Assembly (NCBI GenBank): GCA_030446305.1
Contig: JASUSA010000017.1
Span: forward strand, 1 to 52,744
Source: Clostridiales bacterium
GTDB taxonomy: Bacteria; Bacillota; Clostridia; Peptostreptococcales; Acidaminobacteraceae
Direction of reading: 5' to 3'
Length of the DNA: 52,744 nucleotides
Shown here piece after piece: positions 42,246 to 50,919 of the stretch. The position numbers and the translations under genes were made by a program. The first letter of the stretch is position 1. Each line of letters starts with the position of its first letter. The notes under the pieces were generated by a model. It searched no databases and was not told the origin of the DNA. It saw nothing but the letters and a program-made list of their open reading frames with translations.

Positions 42246-42447
42246 TGTGGCCTCCTTTTTTAAACGGCATATGATTTCCTAAGCAAATAAACGCCGGACA
42301 ATATTCCATTCATGTAAGCGTGTCTCATTTTCGATGCGAGCGTTTTGTTTGCTATGGATTGTAATTTCCTCATTTTTTAAATATACCCATCTTTGAGACT
42401 AACTATGCTCTCGTTTAACAAGTCAATGACATCAAATGTCAATCATT

Positions 42448-42484
42448 AAAAACGGGTATTTGTCATTCACTCAACAAATACCCG
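42448..42484 (-). terminator. Terminator after the RsmF-like gene
   Basis: CGGGTATTTGT / ACAAATACCCG, a perfect 11-bp stem with a 10-nt loop, followed on the minus strand by TTTTT. Confidence 0.88.
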
Positions 42485-42507
42485 CAAACATTTAAATGAT
42501 AATGTGA

Positions 42508-43905
42508 TCACACCCGTCGAAGCCCCTTCGGATAATGATTCTTTAAAATACCATCACTGCATTTTCCCCAGCCAATGGGATACTGCCCCGCCATGACAAC
42601 GTACCATCCTTTTTTGCCGGTATATGGGAGTGTTTCCCCTTTTAAATACTTGACCACTTCTGGCGACTCAATTGCCAGCATAAAACGACGTGATGGTTTA
42701 ATCGCTTCTGCCTTAAGCGCCAGCGCCAGTGCATGCGAAGGCTCGAAACGCCCCTTTCGCACAGTTCCAAGATGCAGTCCCGGTCTTAAAACGCGCAGGC
42801 CTTTTATCTCAATAGCATCCGGCATTAAATAGAGCTGCTCGCCAAACGCGGTTGGTTTACCCTTGGGCATTATATCAATAACCTCGTGTGCAAACGCTTC
42901 AAAAGCGGACCAATATGCATCACTGACATTGTCGTTCTTTTGACGCGCTAATTTTTTATTCACATTGTCATCTGTTTGAATTGATTCCGGCGTGTTACTG
43001 CCTGCACGACGTCTCAAAACCGCCAAGTAGTGGCCTTCACCTTTTGATAAATGAGGCCATATGCGTTTTGTTTCACTTAACGGCAGCGGCGGCGCTAGAT
43101 TAAGCCCCGGCGACAAACCTTTAAGGGCTGTAAGCCTTTCTATTTCTAAATCGGGATCGCGCATTAAAAGGTTTGCAATTTGTCTTTCGTTTTCGTCTGG
43201 TGCAAATGTGCAGGTTGAATAAACCAGTTTGCCGCCGTCTTTAAGCATCTTAACGGCTTCATCCAATATATCGGACTGACGAATAGCGCACATGCTGACG
43301 AGATCTGGGGTCCACTGCGCCAATGCTTCCGGGTCTTTTCGAAACATGCCTTCACCGGAACACGGTGCATCGACGACGATGGTATCAAAGAACTTTACAA
43401 AACGCTTTGACAGTGCATCGGGCTTTTCATTGGTTACGATTGCATTGACAATGCCCATGCGCTCAATATTTTGCGAAAGTATTTTCGCGCGCGCCGGATG
43501 AATTTCATTGGCAATCAGCAAGCCTTCCCCGTTTAACATCGCTGCAAGCTGTGTCGATTTACCGCCTGGTGCTGCACATAAATCCAGCACTTTCTGCCCC
43601 GGTGAAACACCCGATGCTTCTGCAACCGCCATGGCACTTGCCTCTTGAATATAATAAAGTCCTGCATCGTGCAGCGGGTGCTTGCCCGGTCTTTCATCCA
43701 CTTCATAATAAAATCCCGTGGCAAGCCATGGGATTGGATAAAGATCAAAATGGATTAACTGCCGAAATGCCTCCGCGTCCAATTTAAGTATATTAACGCG
43801 CAGCGAGTGAACATGAACATTTTCAAAACTTTCTTTAAAAGCATCATACGAATCGCCAAGCAGCACCTTCATGCGCTGCTCAAACGCCTCTGGTAATTGT
43901 CGCAT
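42508..43905 (-). CDS. RsmF/NOP-family rRNA m5C methyltransferase
   Basis: A 465-aa SAM-dependent RNA methyltransferase of the NOL1/NOP2/Sun family, making 5-methylcytosine in 16S rRNA. Motifs: SAM loop DLCAAPGGKSTQL near residue 108, catalytic VDAPCSGEGMFRK with the Pro-Cys-Ser, and YSTCTFAPDENE with the second catalytic cysteine. The C-terminal ~130 residues match the RsmF PUA-like RNA-binding part (LPYTGKKGWYVVMAGQYPIGWGK). AGGAG precedes the ATG. The exact rRNA position cannot be read from the sequence. Confidence 0.92.
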   Translation of the reverse strand: MRQLPEAFEQRMKVLLGDSYDAFKESFENVHVHSLRVNILKLDAEAFRQLIHFDLYPIPWLATGFYYEVDERPGKHPLHDAGLYYIQEASAMAVAEASGVSPGQKVLDLCAAPGGKSTQLAAMLNGEGLLIANEIHPARAKILSQNIERMGIVNAIVTNEKPDALSKRFVKFFDTIVVDAPCSGEGMFRKDPEALAQWTPDLVSMCAIRQSDILDEAVKMLKDGGKLVYSTCTFAPDENERQIANLLMRDPDLEIERLTALKGLSPGLNLAPPLPLSETKRIWPHLSKGEGHYLAVLRRRAGSNTPESIQTDDNVNKKLARQKNDNVSDAYWSAFEAFAHEVIDIMPKGKPTAFGEQLYLMPDAIEIKGLRVLRPGLHLGTVRKGRFEPSHALALALKAEAIKPSRRFMLAIESPEVVKYLKGETLPYTGKKGWYVVMAGQYPIGWGKCSDGILKNHYPKGLRRV

Positions 43906-43950
43906 CGTTCTAACTCCTATTACATTTTTAGTCCGTTAAGGACTGAACTC

Positions 43951-44928
43951 TTAAAGTGATTTTTCAATCAGTGTATCTTCATCCAAATCATCATCATAAT
44001 CCGGATAATCCCATTGTACCGCATCATAGAGATCAGATAAAAAAGTATTTTGTGCTGCTTCGTCCAGTCGAATATCATCCAAATAAACGGCTGTACAGCG
44101 ATACGTATCAATCGATTCCCGCTCAAAAATTAATGTAGCTTCTGACGGAATATTCATATACACGATATCGCCGCGCAGTGTTGCCGAACCGCCATCTAAC
44201 GAATCCGGATCAACAAAGCTTATGGCTGTATCATCAAATCCCCAGAAAAGAAGATCGCTAATCAATATGCCTTCGGTGGTATAGCCGTCAAAAAAAGCAT
44301 CTTCATTGCGCACGCTGCCTTCATCATAGAGATCCCCATCCTCATATATTTCCTCATATACCGGCACTTCCGTCGCCGTTGTCGTTTGAAAATAATGGAT
44401 TTCACCAGGGTTCGTCCACATAAGGGATGCATAGCCGATAATAATCAGGCACCACGCCAAGAAACCGATAAGACCAAATGCATTCCACTTTTTCATCGTA
44501 TCAACATAGTGCTGATCACTCTGCCATTTCCGATTTTGATATGCCCATGCATTGCCTTTAATGCCTAAGATCACTTTAAAAACAAAGCCAGCCATTGGCA
44601 GCAACGCCAATAAAGCAATATAGGTACCGTTGAACAGCCCCCAAATCCATGTGAACGTAAAGGCGCCCCAGCTCCATTTACCCTGAATTCTGTAAACTTC
44701 TGTCTCAGGTGTTGCCATTCGCCTTGTTTGTCTCGATTGAGTTGTCCGTCTTTGACTCGGTTCTTCATTGCTCGCGCCGTCAGCACGCCTGTTTCGACTA
44801 ACGGATGACCTATCCATTTCAATGTGTGAACCGATATTGGTTTGCGTCGTCCCTGCAACCGGCGCACCGCAATATTTACATGTTTTAGCAAAACGACTGA
44901 TTTCCTGACCACATCGATGACAGTTCAT
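43951..44928 (-). CDS. Zinc-ribbon membrane protein, unknown function
   Basis: A 325-aa protein beginning with a zinc ribbon (CHRCGQEISRFAKTCKYCG, two CxxC pairs), then a basic Ser/Arg/Gln-rich linker, two to three membrane helices between residues ~90 and ~180 (TFTWIWGLFNGTYIALLALLPM and the later FGLIGFLAWCLIIIGYASL), and a large acidic C-terminal region ending DDDLDEDTLIEKSL. The middle part resembles proteins with DUF2628-like membrane segments. AAAGGA lies six bases before ATG 44928, preferred over 44979. No function can be given; the acidic domain is outside or inside the cell depending on helix number. Confidence 0.78.
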   Translation of the reverse strand: MNCHRCGQEISRFAKTCKYCGAPVAGTTQTNIGSHIEMDRSSVSRNRRADGASNEEPSQRRTTQSRQTRRMATPETEVYRIQGKWSWGAFTFTWIWGLFNGTYIALLALLPMAGFVFKVILGIKGNAWAYQNRKWQSDQHYVDTMKKWNAFGLIGFLAWCLIIIGYASLMWTNPGEIHYFQTTTATEVPVYEEIYEDGDLYDEGSVRNEDAFFDGYTTEGILISDLLFWGFDDTAISFVDPDSLDGGSATLRGDIVYMNIPSEATLIFERESIDTYRCTAVYLDDIRLDEAAQNTFLSDLYDAVQWDYPDYDDDLDEDTLIEKSL

Positions 44929-45087
44929 ATGGTGTCCTTTCTCAGCACAGCTATTATATAGAACTGCACTTATGTTCAAAGTTGAAAATAATCATCTTAA
45001 AACCAATTATCATTCATACTAATATTTTACAGTAATCCAATGTGGTAATCAATTTTATTCACCAAAAGTTTGCATGCGCTGCCGCAT

Positions 45088-45119
45088 AAAAAAAACGCTG
45101 CCGATCAAAGCGCGGCAGC
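45088..45119 (-). terminator. Terminator of the MBL-hydrolase gene
   Basis: GCTGCCG and CGGCAGC (45097-45103 and 45113-45119) pair around a 9-nt loop; the minus-strand transcript continues with eight T. Confidence 0.88.
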
Positions 45120-45211
45120 CGTCTTAAACGCATTGCTGTTTTTTATTGGCAATCGCCGATTTTGAATCCGCTGTATACCAAAAAAGCATCATCTTTCACA
45201 ACCTGTCGATT

Positions 45212-46219
45212 TTAATCCACACGCACCGTCATCAGCTGATAACGGTACCATCCGTCTGCCATCTTTCGCGTTACAACACCTCTGCCTCTTAAGAACTCTA
45301 AATGGCTACCCGCTTCACTGACGGCAAACCATTTCTGAGCCATTGGAAAGTCCATCCAGTCCTTTGCCCGAATGGACCATGTCATTTGGGATGCAACCTC
45401 GTATACAGTGGCGTCTGGAGACGTTTTTAAAACGGCGAGCACTTCAGCAAGCCGTTCCGCATGATGTGACATCAATGCATCAATGCGCGCATGGCAATCA
45501 CCAAGCGGACTGCGATGACCTGAGAGCGTTTGCCTAATCGACAACTTTTGAATTTTTTCAAGACTTTTCATGTAATCCTCAAGTGAATGATCCTCTAAAG
45601 ACCACATGGCAATATTGGGCGTAATGTCAAAAATAATGTGATCGCCACTAAAGAGCACTTGCTCTGTCTGCATATACAAACACATATGTCCCGGCGTGTG
45701 CCCGGGCGTTTCAATGCATTGCAGCACTTTATCGCCCAAATCGATAAGATCGCCGTCGTTGACAGGTGTCAATTTCATCGGCTTTGGATTATATATACCA
45801 GCGGGATTGTTTCGCCTGTTATCAGTGAGCTGCTGCATTGTAAACCCCAAAGTATGATAACGCGCATCGAGTTCTTCCCAGTAATCTTCATTAAATAATT
45901 TGTCCATGATAACTTTATCTTTTACACCGATATAGCGCACCGTCTCATGTGTGCCAATTGAACCTGCAAGACCCGTATGGTCGCTGTGCAAATGTGTTAA
46001 AAAAATATCGGTTTTATCAAAATCCACATTCAGTGCGTTAAGCGACTGATTTAGTGACTCCAAACATTCTATGCGGTTAAATGCTGTATCAATAAGCAAA
46101 TTGCGCTGTTCACCTTTAATAAAATAGCTGTTTGTATTCTTTAATGGATTGCCCGGCAATGGAATCTTAATCAGATAAACATCCTGCATGATTTCCATCG
46201 GCATTTCAAATGCGGTCAT
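45212..46219 (-). CDS. MBL-fold metallo-hydrolase
   Basis: A 335-aa metallo-beta-lactamase fold hydrolase. The dinuclear zinc motif THLHSDHTG is at residues ~96-104, with further ligands in TPGHTPGHMCLY and the C-terminal GHRSPLGD. A C-terminal ~90-residue helical domain (winged-helix-like, LRGRGVVTRKMADGWYRYQL) resembles the extra domain of LACTB2-type or related hydrolases. GAGGA precedes the ATG. Substrate unknown. It is divergent from the third sigma-54 activator, 335 bp away, but its own promoter shows no -24/-12 match. Confidence 0.85.
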   Translation of the reverse strand: MTAFEMPMEIMQDVYLIKIPLPGNPLKNTNSYFIKGEQRNLLIDTAFNRIECLESLNQSLNALNVDFDKTDIFLTHLHSDHTGLAGSIGTHETVRYIGVKDKVIMDKLFNEDYWEELDARYHTLGFTMQQLTDNRRNNPAGIYNPKPMKLTPVNDGDLIDLGDKVLQCIETPGHTPGHMCLYMQTEQVLFSGDHIIFDITPNIAMWSLEDHSLEDYMKSLEKIQKLSIRQTLSGHRSPLGDCHARIDALMSHHAERLAEVLAVLKTSPDATVYEVASQMTWSIRAKDWMDFPMAQKWFAVSEAGSHLEFLRGRGVVTRKMADGWYRYQLMTVRVD

Positions 46220-46409
46220 GTTCTCATCCTCTTTTTCTATTAATTCGGCAGTTTTTTAATGTAAACAAAGCGTCATATTGCTTATGAGTATAGCAATAAA
46301 ACCATGACAATGCAATCATCACCCATTAAAAACAAAATTGTCGGAAAATTTAGAATTTATTAAAGACAGATTGACGATAATGCGATATGATAGATATCAT
46401 CAACTGTTT

Positions 46410-46466
46410 TGCAATTTATTGCATCGCCCACTCGGCCAACCACCATTTTGCAATATATTGCAAAAT
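46410..46466. promoter_or_regulatory. Two palindromic sites TGCAA-N4-TTGCA upstream of the sigma-54 activator gene
   Basis: TGCAA-TTTA-TTGCA (46410-46423) and TGCAA-TATA-TTGCA, the centre of a perfect 22-bp palindrome at 46445-46466. The same motif recurs at 47822-47835 before the -24/-12 promoter of the operon this activator probably controls. Otherwise the 335-bp interval 46220-46554 shows no gene. Confidence 0.7.
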
Positions 46467-46554
46467 TTAATTATCAATGCCGACATTCCGTCATGTACCG
46501 CCGTCGCATTCGTCACACTCGCCATGAATTGCTTTCTTTAAAATGGAGGTTCCC

Positions 46555-47796
46555 TTGCACGCACTCACATCGCTCATTGATCATATTCGGCCCGTCCTAG
46601 ACGGCATGTCCTTTGCCATAAAAATCGAATCCAACCACCATAAGACCGTCTATACCAACAATGCATTTGAAATTATGCAGAGGCGTTCCGGCAGCGATGT
46701 CGTTGCCGACACGTCTAAAATTGTCATTGATGACCATTCGCTCGGCTGTATTACTGTCTTCCACGATGTTTCCGATGTTGCACGCCTTAAACAGGAGCTG
46801 GATAAACTCGATCAAAAGCTTCGCAAAATTCAAGCCAAGTACACATTCAAGGACTTTGTCGGCAACAGCCCTGCGCTTCAGCACACAAAAAAAATTGCTC
46901 AGGGAGCTGCAAAGACAACGGCAACCATCATGATTCGCGGCGAAAGCGGTACGGGAAAAGAAATCTTTGCCAACGCCATCCATAATGCCAGCATGCGACG
47001 CCACGAAAAATTTATTAAAGTCAATTGTGCTTCAATCCCAGAAGCATTGATGGAGAGCGAACTCTTTGGCTATAGCGAAGGCGCCTTTACCGGTGCACTA
47101 AAACGCGGACGAAAGGGTTTGTTTCAGGAAGCGCATCGCGGCACGCTCTTTTTAGATGAAATCGGCGATATTTCTGCCAACATGCAAGTCAAATTGCTGC
47201 GCGTTCTGCAGGAGAGAGAAGTCATGCGCGTCGGCAGTGCCGAAACCGAATCAGTAGACGTTCGCATTATTAGCGCTACCAATAAGCCCTTGGAAACAAT
47301 GGTAGAAAACGGCCTCTTTCGAGAAGATCTATATTATCGCCTCAATGTCATCCCCATTCATTTACCGCCGCTTCGAGAACGGCTTGAAGATATTGAACCG
47401 CTTCTCCTCTATTTGCTCAATCAGTATAACGATCTTTACAGCAAGAAAGTGACAACAATTGATCGGGCTGCCATCGAATACCTTCAGCAGCAATCCTGGC
47501 GCGGGAATGTCAGAGAACTTGAAAATGTTTTGACACGCGCACTTATTCGCCTCCCGGAAGAAGCAACCGTTCTTGAAAAACGTTACTTTACACAAACGTC
47601 CCAAGCACTTGTAACCTATCCGAGTATCGTTGCAGGCACCGCGCCAACCAAGCTCTCCGATGCCATCGAAACCGTTGAACGGCAATGTATTGCCTCGGCA
47701 CTGGCACGACATCGCGGGGACAAGAATCGCGCTGCCCACGATCTTGACATCCCCCTTAGAACCCTTTATTACAAATGTAAGAAACTCGGCATTTAA
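46555..47796 (+). CDS. Sigma-54-dependent activator of the isochorismatase-amidohydrolase operon
   Basis: A 413-aa enhancer-binding protein with a short N-terminal sensor (~95 aa, degenerate PAS-like, YTNNAFEIMQRRSGSD), a coiled-coil (ELDKLDQKLRKIQAKY), the AAA+ domain with Walker A GESGTGKE near residue 129, GAFTGA near 176 and TLFLDEIGD, and the Fis-type helix-turn-helix DKNRAAHDLDIPLRTLYYKCKK. The layout resembles RocR. The frame is open from ATG 46543, but GGAGG at 46545-46549 lies five bases before TTG 46555, which is the likely start. Its target is the adjacent operon with a -24/-12 promoter. Confidence 0.92.
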   Translation: MHALTSLIDHIRPVLDGMSFAIKIESNHHKTVYTNNAFEIMQRRSGSDVVADTSKIVIDDHSLGCITVFHDVSDVARLKQELDKLDQKLRKIQAKYTFKDFVGNSPALQHTKKIAQGAAKTTATIMIRGESGTGKEIFANAIHNASMRRHEKFIKVNCASIPEALMESELFGYSEGAFTGALKRGRKGLFQEAHRGTLFLDEIGDISANMQVKLLRVLQEREVMRVGSAETESVDVRIISATNKPLETMVENGLFREDLYYRLNVIPIHLPPLRERLEDIEPLLLYLLNQYNDLYSKKVTTIDRAAIEYLQQQSWRGNVRELENVLTRALIRLPEEATVLEKRYFTQTSQALVTYPSIVAGTAPTKLSDAIETVERQCIASALARHRGDKNRAAHDLDIPLRTLYYKCKKLGI

Positions 47797-47821
47797 ATAC
47801 CGTTTATGTGCGAGATATTGC

Positions 47822-47835
47822 TGCAATTTTTTGCA
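47822..47835. promoter_or_regulatory. Enhancer site TGCAA-TTTT-TTGCA
   Basis: The third copy of the palindrome found at 46410-46466. It is about 90 bp upstream of the -24 element at 47924, the expected position for an activator site. Confidence 0.7.
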
Positions 47836-47923
47836 AAAACAAAGATGCCAAAGATTGCCGTCTTATCATGAAAAGTATTGCCATCGCTGACTTTCAGTGT
47901 TCTTTGCGTCTTTTCATTTGATT

Positions 47924-47939
47924 TGGCATGAATTTTGCT
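47924..47939 (+). promoter_or_regulatory. Sigma-54 (-24/-12) promoter of the isochorismatase-amidohydrolase operon
   Basis: TGGCAT-GAATT-TTGCT with GG and GC ten bases apart; 39-54 bp upstream of the isochorismatase-family start. Confidence 0.88.
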
Positions 47940-47977
47940 GTATATAAAGACATCATCTTAATTATATGGAGGTATTT

Positions 47978-48676
47978 ATGAATTTGAATGAATTTGCCGC
48001 ACAATATTACGGCGCTTACGGCGACATGGTTCACAAACCCGTACCACTTGACACAAAAGAAACCGCATTGGTTCTCATTGATGTACAAGACTGCCTGACG
48101 AAGGATTATTATGAAGAAGCATGGCCAAAATTTGGTTTTGACCCGGAAATGCTAAAGCCCATTCTTGAAGAACTCGATGGCTATATCAGCGGTACGCTTG
48201 ACAACATTGGAAAGATCTTAACAAAATGTCGGGAAAAAGGCATTCGCCCCATTCACATTAAAATTGAAGCGTATCTGCCAGATGCTGCTGACACAGGCAG
48301 ACTTCATGCCTGCGCAGGGATGAAGTATCCCCCTGGACTTCGTGAAGGCAACTTCCTGCCCGTGGCACAACCGCTGGAAGGTGAAATCATTCTGACAAAG
48401 ACCTGCTCAGGTATTCATGTCGGCACACAAATTGATCGTATCCTAAGAAACCTCGGCGTCAAAAATGTACTGGTCGTCGGTTTTTATACGGATCAATGCG
48501 TCAGCACATCTGTACGCGATCTTGCCGACTTGGGCTATGCAACAGAAATTATTGACGATGCCATTGGTGCTCTCAGCAAAGAACGCCATGAATATGCACT
48601 TCAAGGCATTCGAAAAATATATGCCGCTTCAGAGGATACTGAAGCCCTGTTAAACAGACTGGACAATATGCTATAA
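47978..48676 (+). CDS. Isochorismatase-family cysteine hydrolase
   Basis: A 232-aa cysteine hydrolase. The catalytic triad of the family is visible: Asp35 in LVLIDVQDC, Lys141 in ILTKTCSG and Cys174 in YTDQCVSTSVRDLADLGY. Members hydrolyse amides such as nicotinamide, N-carbamoyl compounds, biuret or ureidoacrylate. The N-terminal extension of about 25 residues (NEFAAQYYGAYGDMVHKPVP) is unusual. GGAGG lies five bases before ATG 47978. It is nine bases upstream of an M20 amidohydrolase in a sigma-54 controlled operon, which suggests two-step hydrolysis of an N-acyl or ureido compound (inference). Confidence 0.9.
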   Translation: MNLNEFAAQYYGAYGDMVHKPVPLDTKETALVLIDVQDCLTKDYYEEAWPKFGFDPEMLKPILEELDGYISGTLDNIGKILTKCREKGIRPIHIKIEAYLPDAADTGRLHACAGMKYPPGLREGNFLPVAQPLEGEIILTKTCSGIHVGTQIDRILRNLGVKNVLVVGFYTDQCVSTSVRDLADLGYATEIIDDAIGALSKERHEYALQGIRKIYAASEDTEALLNRLDNML

Positions 48677-48685
48677 GGAGATCTC

Positions 48686-49876
48686 ATGAAGGACCAATTA
48701 AGTGATTTAAGCCATCGCATTGAAGCCTTACAGCCCAATATGATTAAATGGCGAAGACATTTACATGAAAATCCAGAACTGAGTTTTGAAGAATTTGAAA
48801 CCTCAGCCTATATCGCAGAAATGCTGGAAACATTTGGCTATAACGTCCAGACGCGCATTGGTGGCACTGGCGTTTTGGGGACACTCGACACAGGTCAGGC
48901 AGGCCCCTGTATTGCATTTCGCGCCGACATGGACGCATTGCCCGTTGTTGAAGCGACTGGCCTCTCATTCGAATCAAAGCGCTGCGGCATTATGCACGCT
49001 TGCGGACACGATGCTCATATGGCCGTTCTGCTCGGTACTGCTAAAATACTGGCTGATATGAAAGACGAACTCAAGGGGATCATCAAAATCATCTTTCAAC
49101 CCGGTGAAGAAGCCAACGGCGGCGCCAAATGCATGATTGACGGCGATGTTCTCGAAAATCCAAAAGCCGAAGCTATTTTTGCGCTTCACATTATGCCCGC
49201 ATTTCCAGCTGGCAATATTGGCATTAAAAGCGGTTATCTCTCAGCAACGGATGATATCGTCGTCATCAATGTTCACGGCATCGCAGCCCATTCTTCCGAG
49301 CCGGAAAAAGGCGTCAACGCCATTATGATTGCTGCCAATATTCTGACGGCACTGCAATCTATAAAGGCCAGCAGCATCAGTCCATTTGATATCACGACCT
49401 TTGATATCTGCAAGATCAGAGGCGGCGAAGCTGATAATGTCATTGCCGATACCGTCGAAATGTCAGGCATGATACGCTGCATTGACCGGCAGAACAAACT
49501 GCTCTACCGCGAACGCATTGAACGCATTTGCAGTCATGCGGCAATGGCGCTTGGCGGCAGTGCAGACGTTGATTTCATTGAAGGGTTTCCGGCTGTATAC
49601 AACGATCCGGCTTATAATGAAATGCTGAAAAATGCTGCATCAGAAATTTTGGGCGGCGATCAGCACATTATCGAACTTCAAATGCCGCATCTCGGTTCTG
49701 AAGACTTTTCATACTATCAGGAAGTCATTCCAGGTGTTATCTTTCTTCTCGGTGTCGGTGCTGAAGGCGAAGATCGCGGCGAACTTCACAGCCCTATCCT
49801 AAATTTGCATGAGGATGCTCTAGCCTGTGGCGTAAAAGTTTTTGTCAACACGGCATTAAAGTTAAATAAACGTTAA
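48686..49876 (+). CDS. M20-family amidohydrolase
   Basis: A 396-aa metal-dependent amidohydrolase of the M20D group (N-acyl-amino-acid or aminoacyl-type hydrolases). Metal-ligand motifs are MHACGHDAHMA (Cys and His), FQPGEEANGGA with the catalytic glutamates, LHIMPAFPAGNIG and HLGSEDFSYY. The lid domain between residues ~180 and 295 is present. AAGGAG precedes the ATG. It ends 31 bases before a bidirectional terminator. The substrate is not determined, but the neighbouring cysteine hydrolase suggests a shared pathway for an amide. Confidence 0.92.
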   Translation: MKDQLSDLSHRIEALQPNMIKWRRHLHENPELSFEEFETSAYIAEMLETFGYNVQTRIGGTGVLGTLDTGQAGPCIAFRADMDALPVVEATGLSFESKRCGIMHACGHDAHMAVLLGTAKILADMKDELKGIIKIIFQPGEEANGGAKCMIDGDVLENPKAEAIFALHIMPAFPAGNIGIKSGYLSATDDIVVINVHGIAAHSSEPEKGVNAIMIAANILTALQSIKASSISPFDITTFDICKIRGGEADNVIADTVEMSGMIRCIDRQNKLLYRERIERICSHAAMALGGSADVDFIEGFPAVYNDPAYNEMLKNAASEILGGDQHIIELQMPHLGSEDFSYYQEVIPGVIFLLGVGAEGEDRGELHSPILNLHEDALACGVKVFVNTALKLNKR

Positions 49877-49906
49877 TCCTTTAAGGAAATGGTATCATTT
49901 ATTAAA

Positions 49907-49935
49907 AAACAGCAGATCTTTTAGATCTGCTGTTT
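49907..49935. terminator. Bidirectional terminator
   Basis: AAACAGCAGATCT / AGATCTGCTGTTT with a 3-nt loop; it overlaps the stop codon of the convergent hxlR-type gene. Confidence 0.85.
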
Positions 49936-50262
49936 CTTTAAGTATTCTATATAGGCCTCGCCCCAATTGCCAAGCGCTTTGAGGACAGGTTCAAACTGTC
50001 TGCCAATATCGCTGAGTTCATATTCTACTCTTGGCGGCACCTGTGTATAGGCTGTTCTTACGATAAGCCCTTCTTGTTCAAGTGATTTCAACTGTCTTGA
50101 CAACGTCGTATGCGTCATCTCTTCCGGCATTTTTCGCTTTAACGCATTAAACCGGATCGGTCCGTCCTGAAGCAGATACATAATGTACATGGACCATTTT
50201 CCCGTTAATAATTTTTGCGACGTTACAAATGGACATATACCATACAAATCTATAGGTGCCAC
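49921..50262 (-). CDS. HxlR-family transcriptional regulator
   Basis: A 113-aa MarR-related winged helix protein: CPFVTSQKLLTGKWSMYIMYLLQDGPIRFNALKRKMP, then recognition helix THTTLSRQLKSLEQEGLIVR and the wing YTQVPPRVEYELSDIG. A cysteine at residue 10 is in the position used for redox sensing in HypR-like members. The start is GTG 50262 with AAGGGAG upstream. It is divergent from a flavin split-barrel protein, its likely target. Confidence 0.92.
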   Translation of the reverse strand: MAPIDLYGICPFVTSQKLLTGKWSMYIMYLLQDGPIRFNALKRKMPEEMTHTTLSRQLKSLEQEGLIVRTAYTQVPPRVEYELSDIGRQFEPVLKALGNWGEAYIEYLKKQQI

Positions 50263-50339
50263 CTTCTTAACTCCCTTCCGTCATTTGATTGCCAATTGTC
50301 CACATATCACTGCAGACTGTTCATTTCAAATTATTATCA

Positions 50340-50389
50340 GTATCATTGCTGATACCGGTATCACTAAATATCGTACTTGTATCATTGCA
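50340..50389. promoter_or_regulatory. Repeated GTATCA sites between hxlR and the split-barrel gene
   Basis: GTATCATTGC at 50340-50349, inverted TGATAC at 50350-50355, GGTATCA at 50357-50363 and GTATCATTGC at 50380-50389. The repetition of a single hexamer on both strands suggests the HxlR operator. Confidence 0.55.
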
Positions 50390-50450
50390 CTTACCCATTA
50401 TAATAGACACGTGAAATATTATACCACGACATACAGGAGGGAACAAGCTC

Positions 50451-50846
50451 ATGGAAGAAGTATTGGCATATCTGCAAAACTGCGGCACATTCTATTTGGC
50501 GACTTTGGATGGGACGACACCGCGTGTCAGGCCTTTTGGCGCCGTTGCTGCTTATGAAGGTAAACTCTACATTGTTACCAACAATCAAAAGAAAGTGTTT
50601 GCCCAGATGCAGCAGCACCCAAAAATTGAAATCAGCGGCATGTATCAAGGAACTTGGATTCGCCTTGAGGCAGAAACCGTTCTCGATGAACGCCGCGAAG
50701 CACGTGTTGCCATGATGGCGGCAAATGAAAAAGTCCTCAGCAGCATGTATCACGTGGATGATCAGCTCATGGAAGTATTTTACCTTAAAAATGCAACTGC
50801 TGACTTTTGTACTTTTTCTGGCGAAACAAAACGCATCACATTTTAA
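50451..50846 (+). CDS. Pyridoxamine 5'-phosphate oxidase-like flavin split-barrel protein
   Basis: A 131-aa FMN-binding split-barrel protein. The core FYLATLDGTTPRVRPFGAVAAYEGKLYIVTNNQKKVFAQMQQHPKIEIS is typical of the family, which binds FMN or F420 and acts as oxidase, reductase or stress protein. AGGAGG lies ten bases before the ATG. Its divergent HxlR neighbour probably regulates it. The actual reaction is unknown; it lacks the C-terminal part of true PdxH. Confidence 0.9.
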   Translation: MEEVLAYLQNCGTFYLATLDGTTPRVRPFGAVAAYEGKLYIVTNNQKKVFAQMQQHPKIEISGMYQGTWIRLEAETVLDERREARVAMMAANEKVLSSMYHVDDQLMEVFYLKNATADFCTFSGETKRITF

Positions 50847-50852
50847 ATGTTT

Positions 50853-50893
50853 CAAGCCGTCGCAACGTCATTTCAAATAATTGCGGCGGCTTG
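50853..50893. terminator. Hairpin terminator between convergent genes
   Basis: CAAGCCGTCGCAA / TTGCGGCGGCTTG with one mismatch and a 15-nt loop. T content after the stem is low, so efficiency may be modest. Confidence 0.6.
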
Positions 50894-50919
50894 TCCCGTA
50901 TTCATCTTTAATTTAAACC

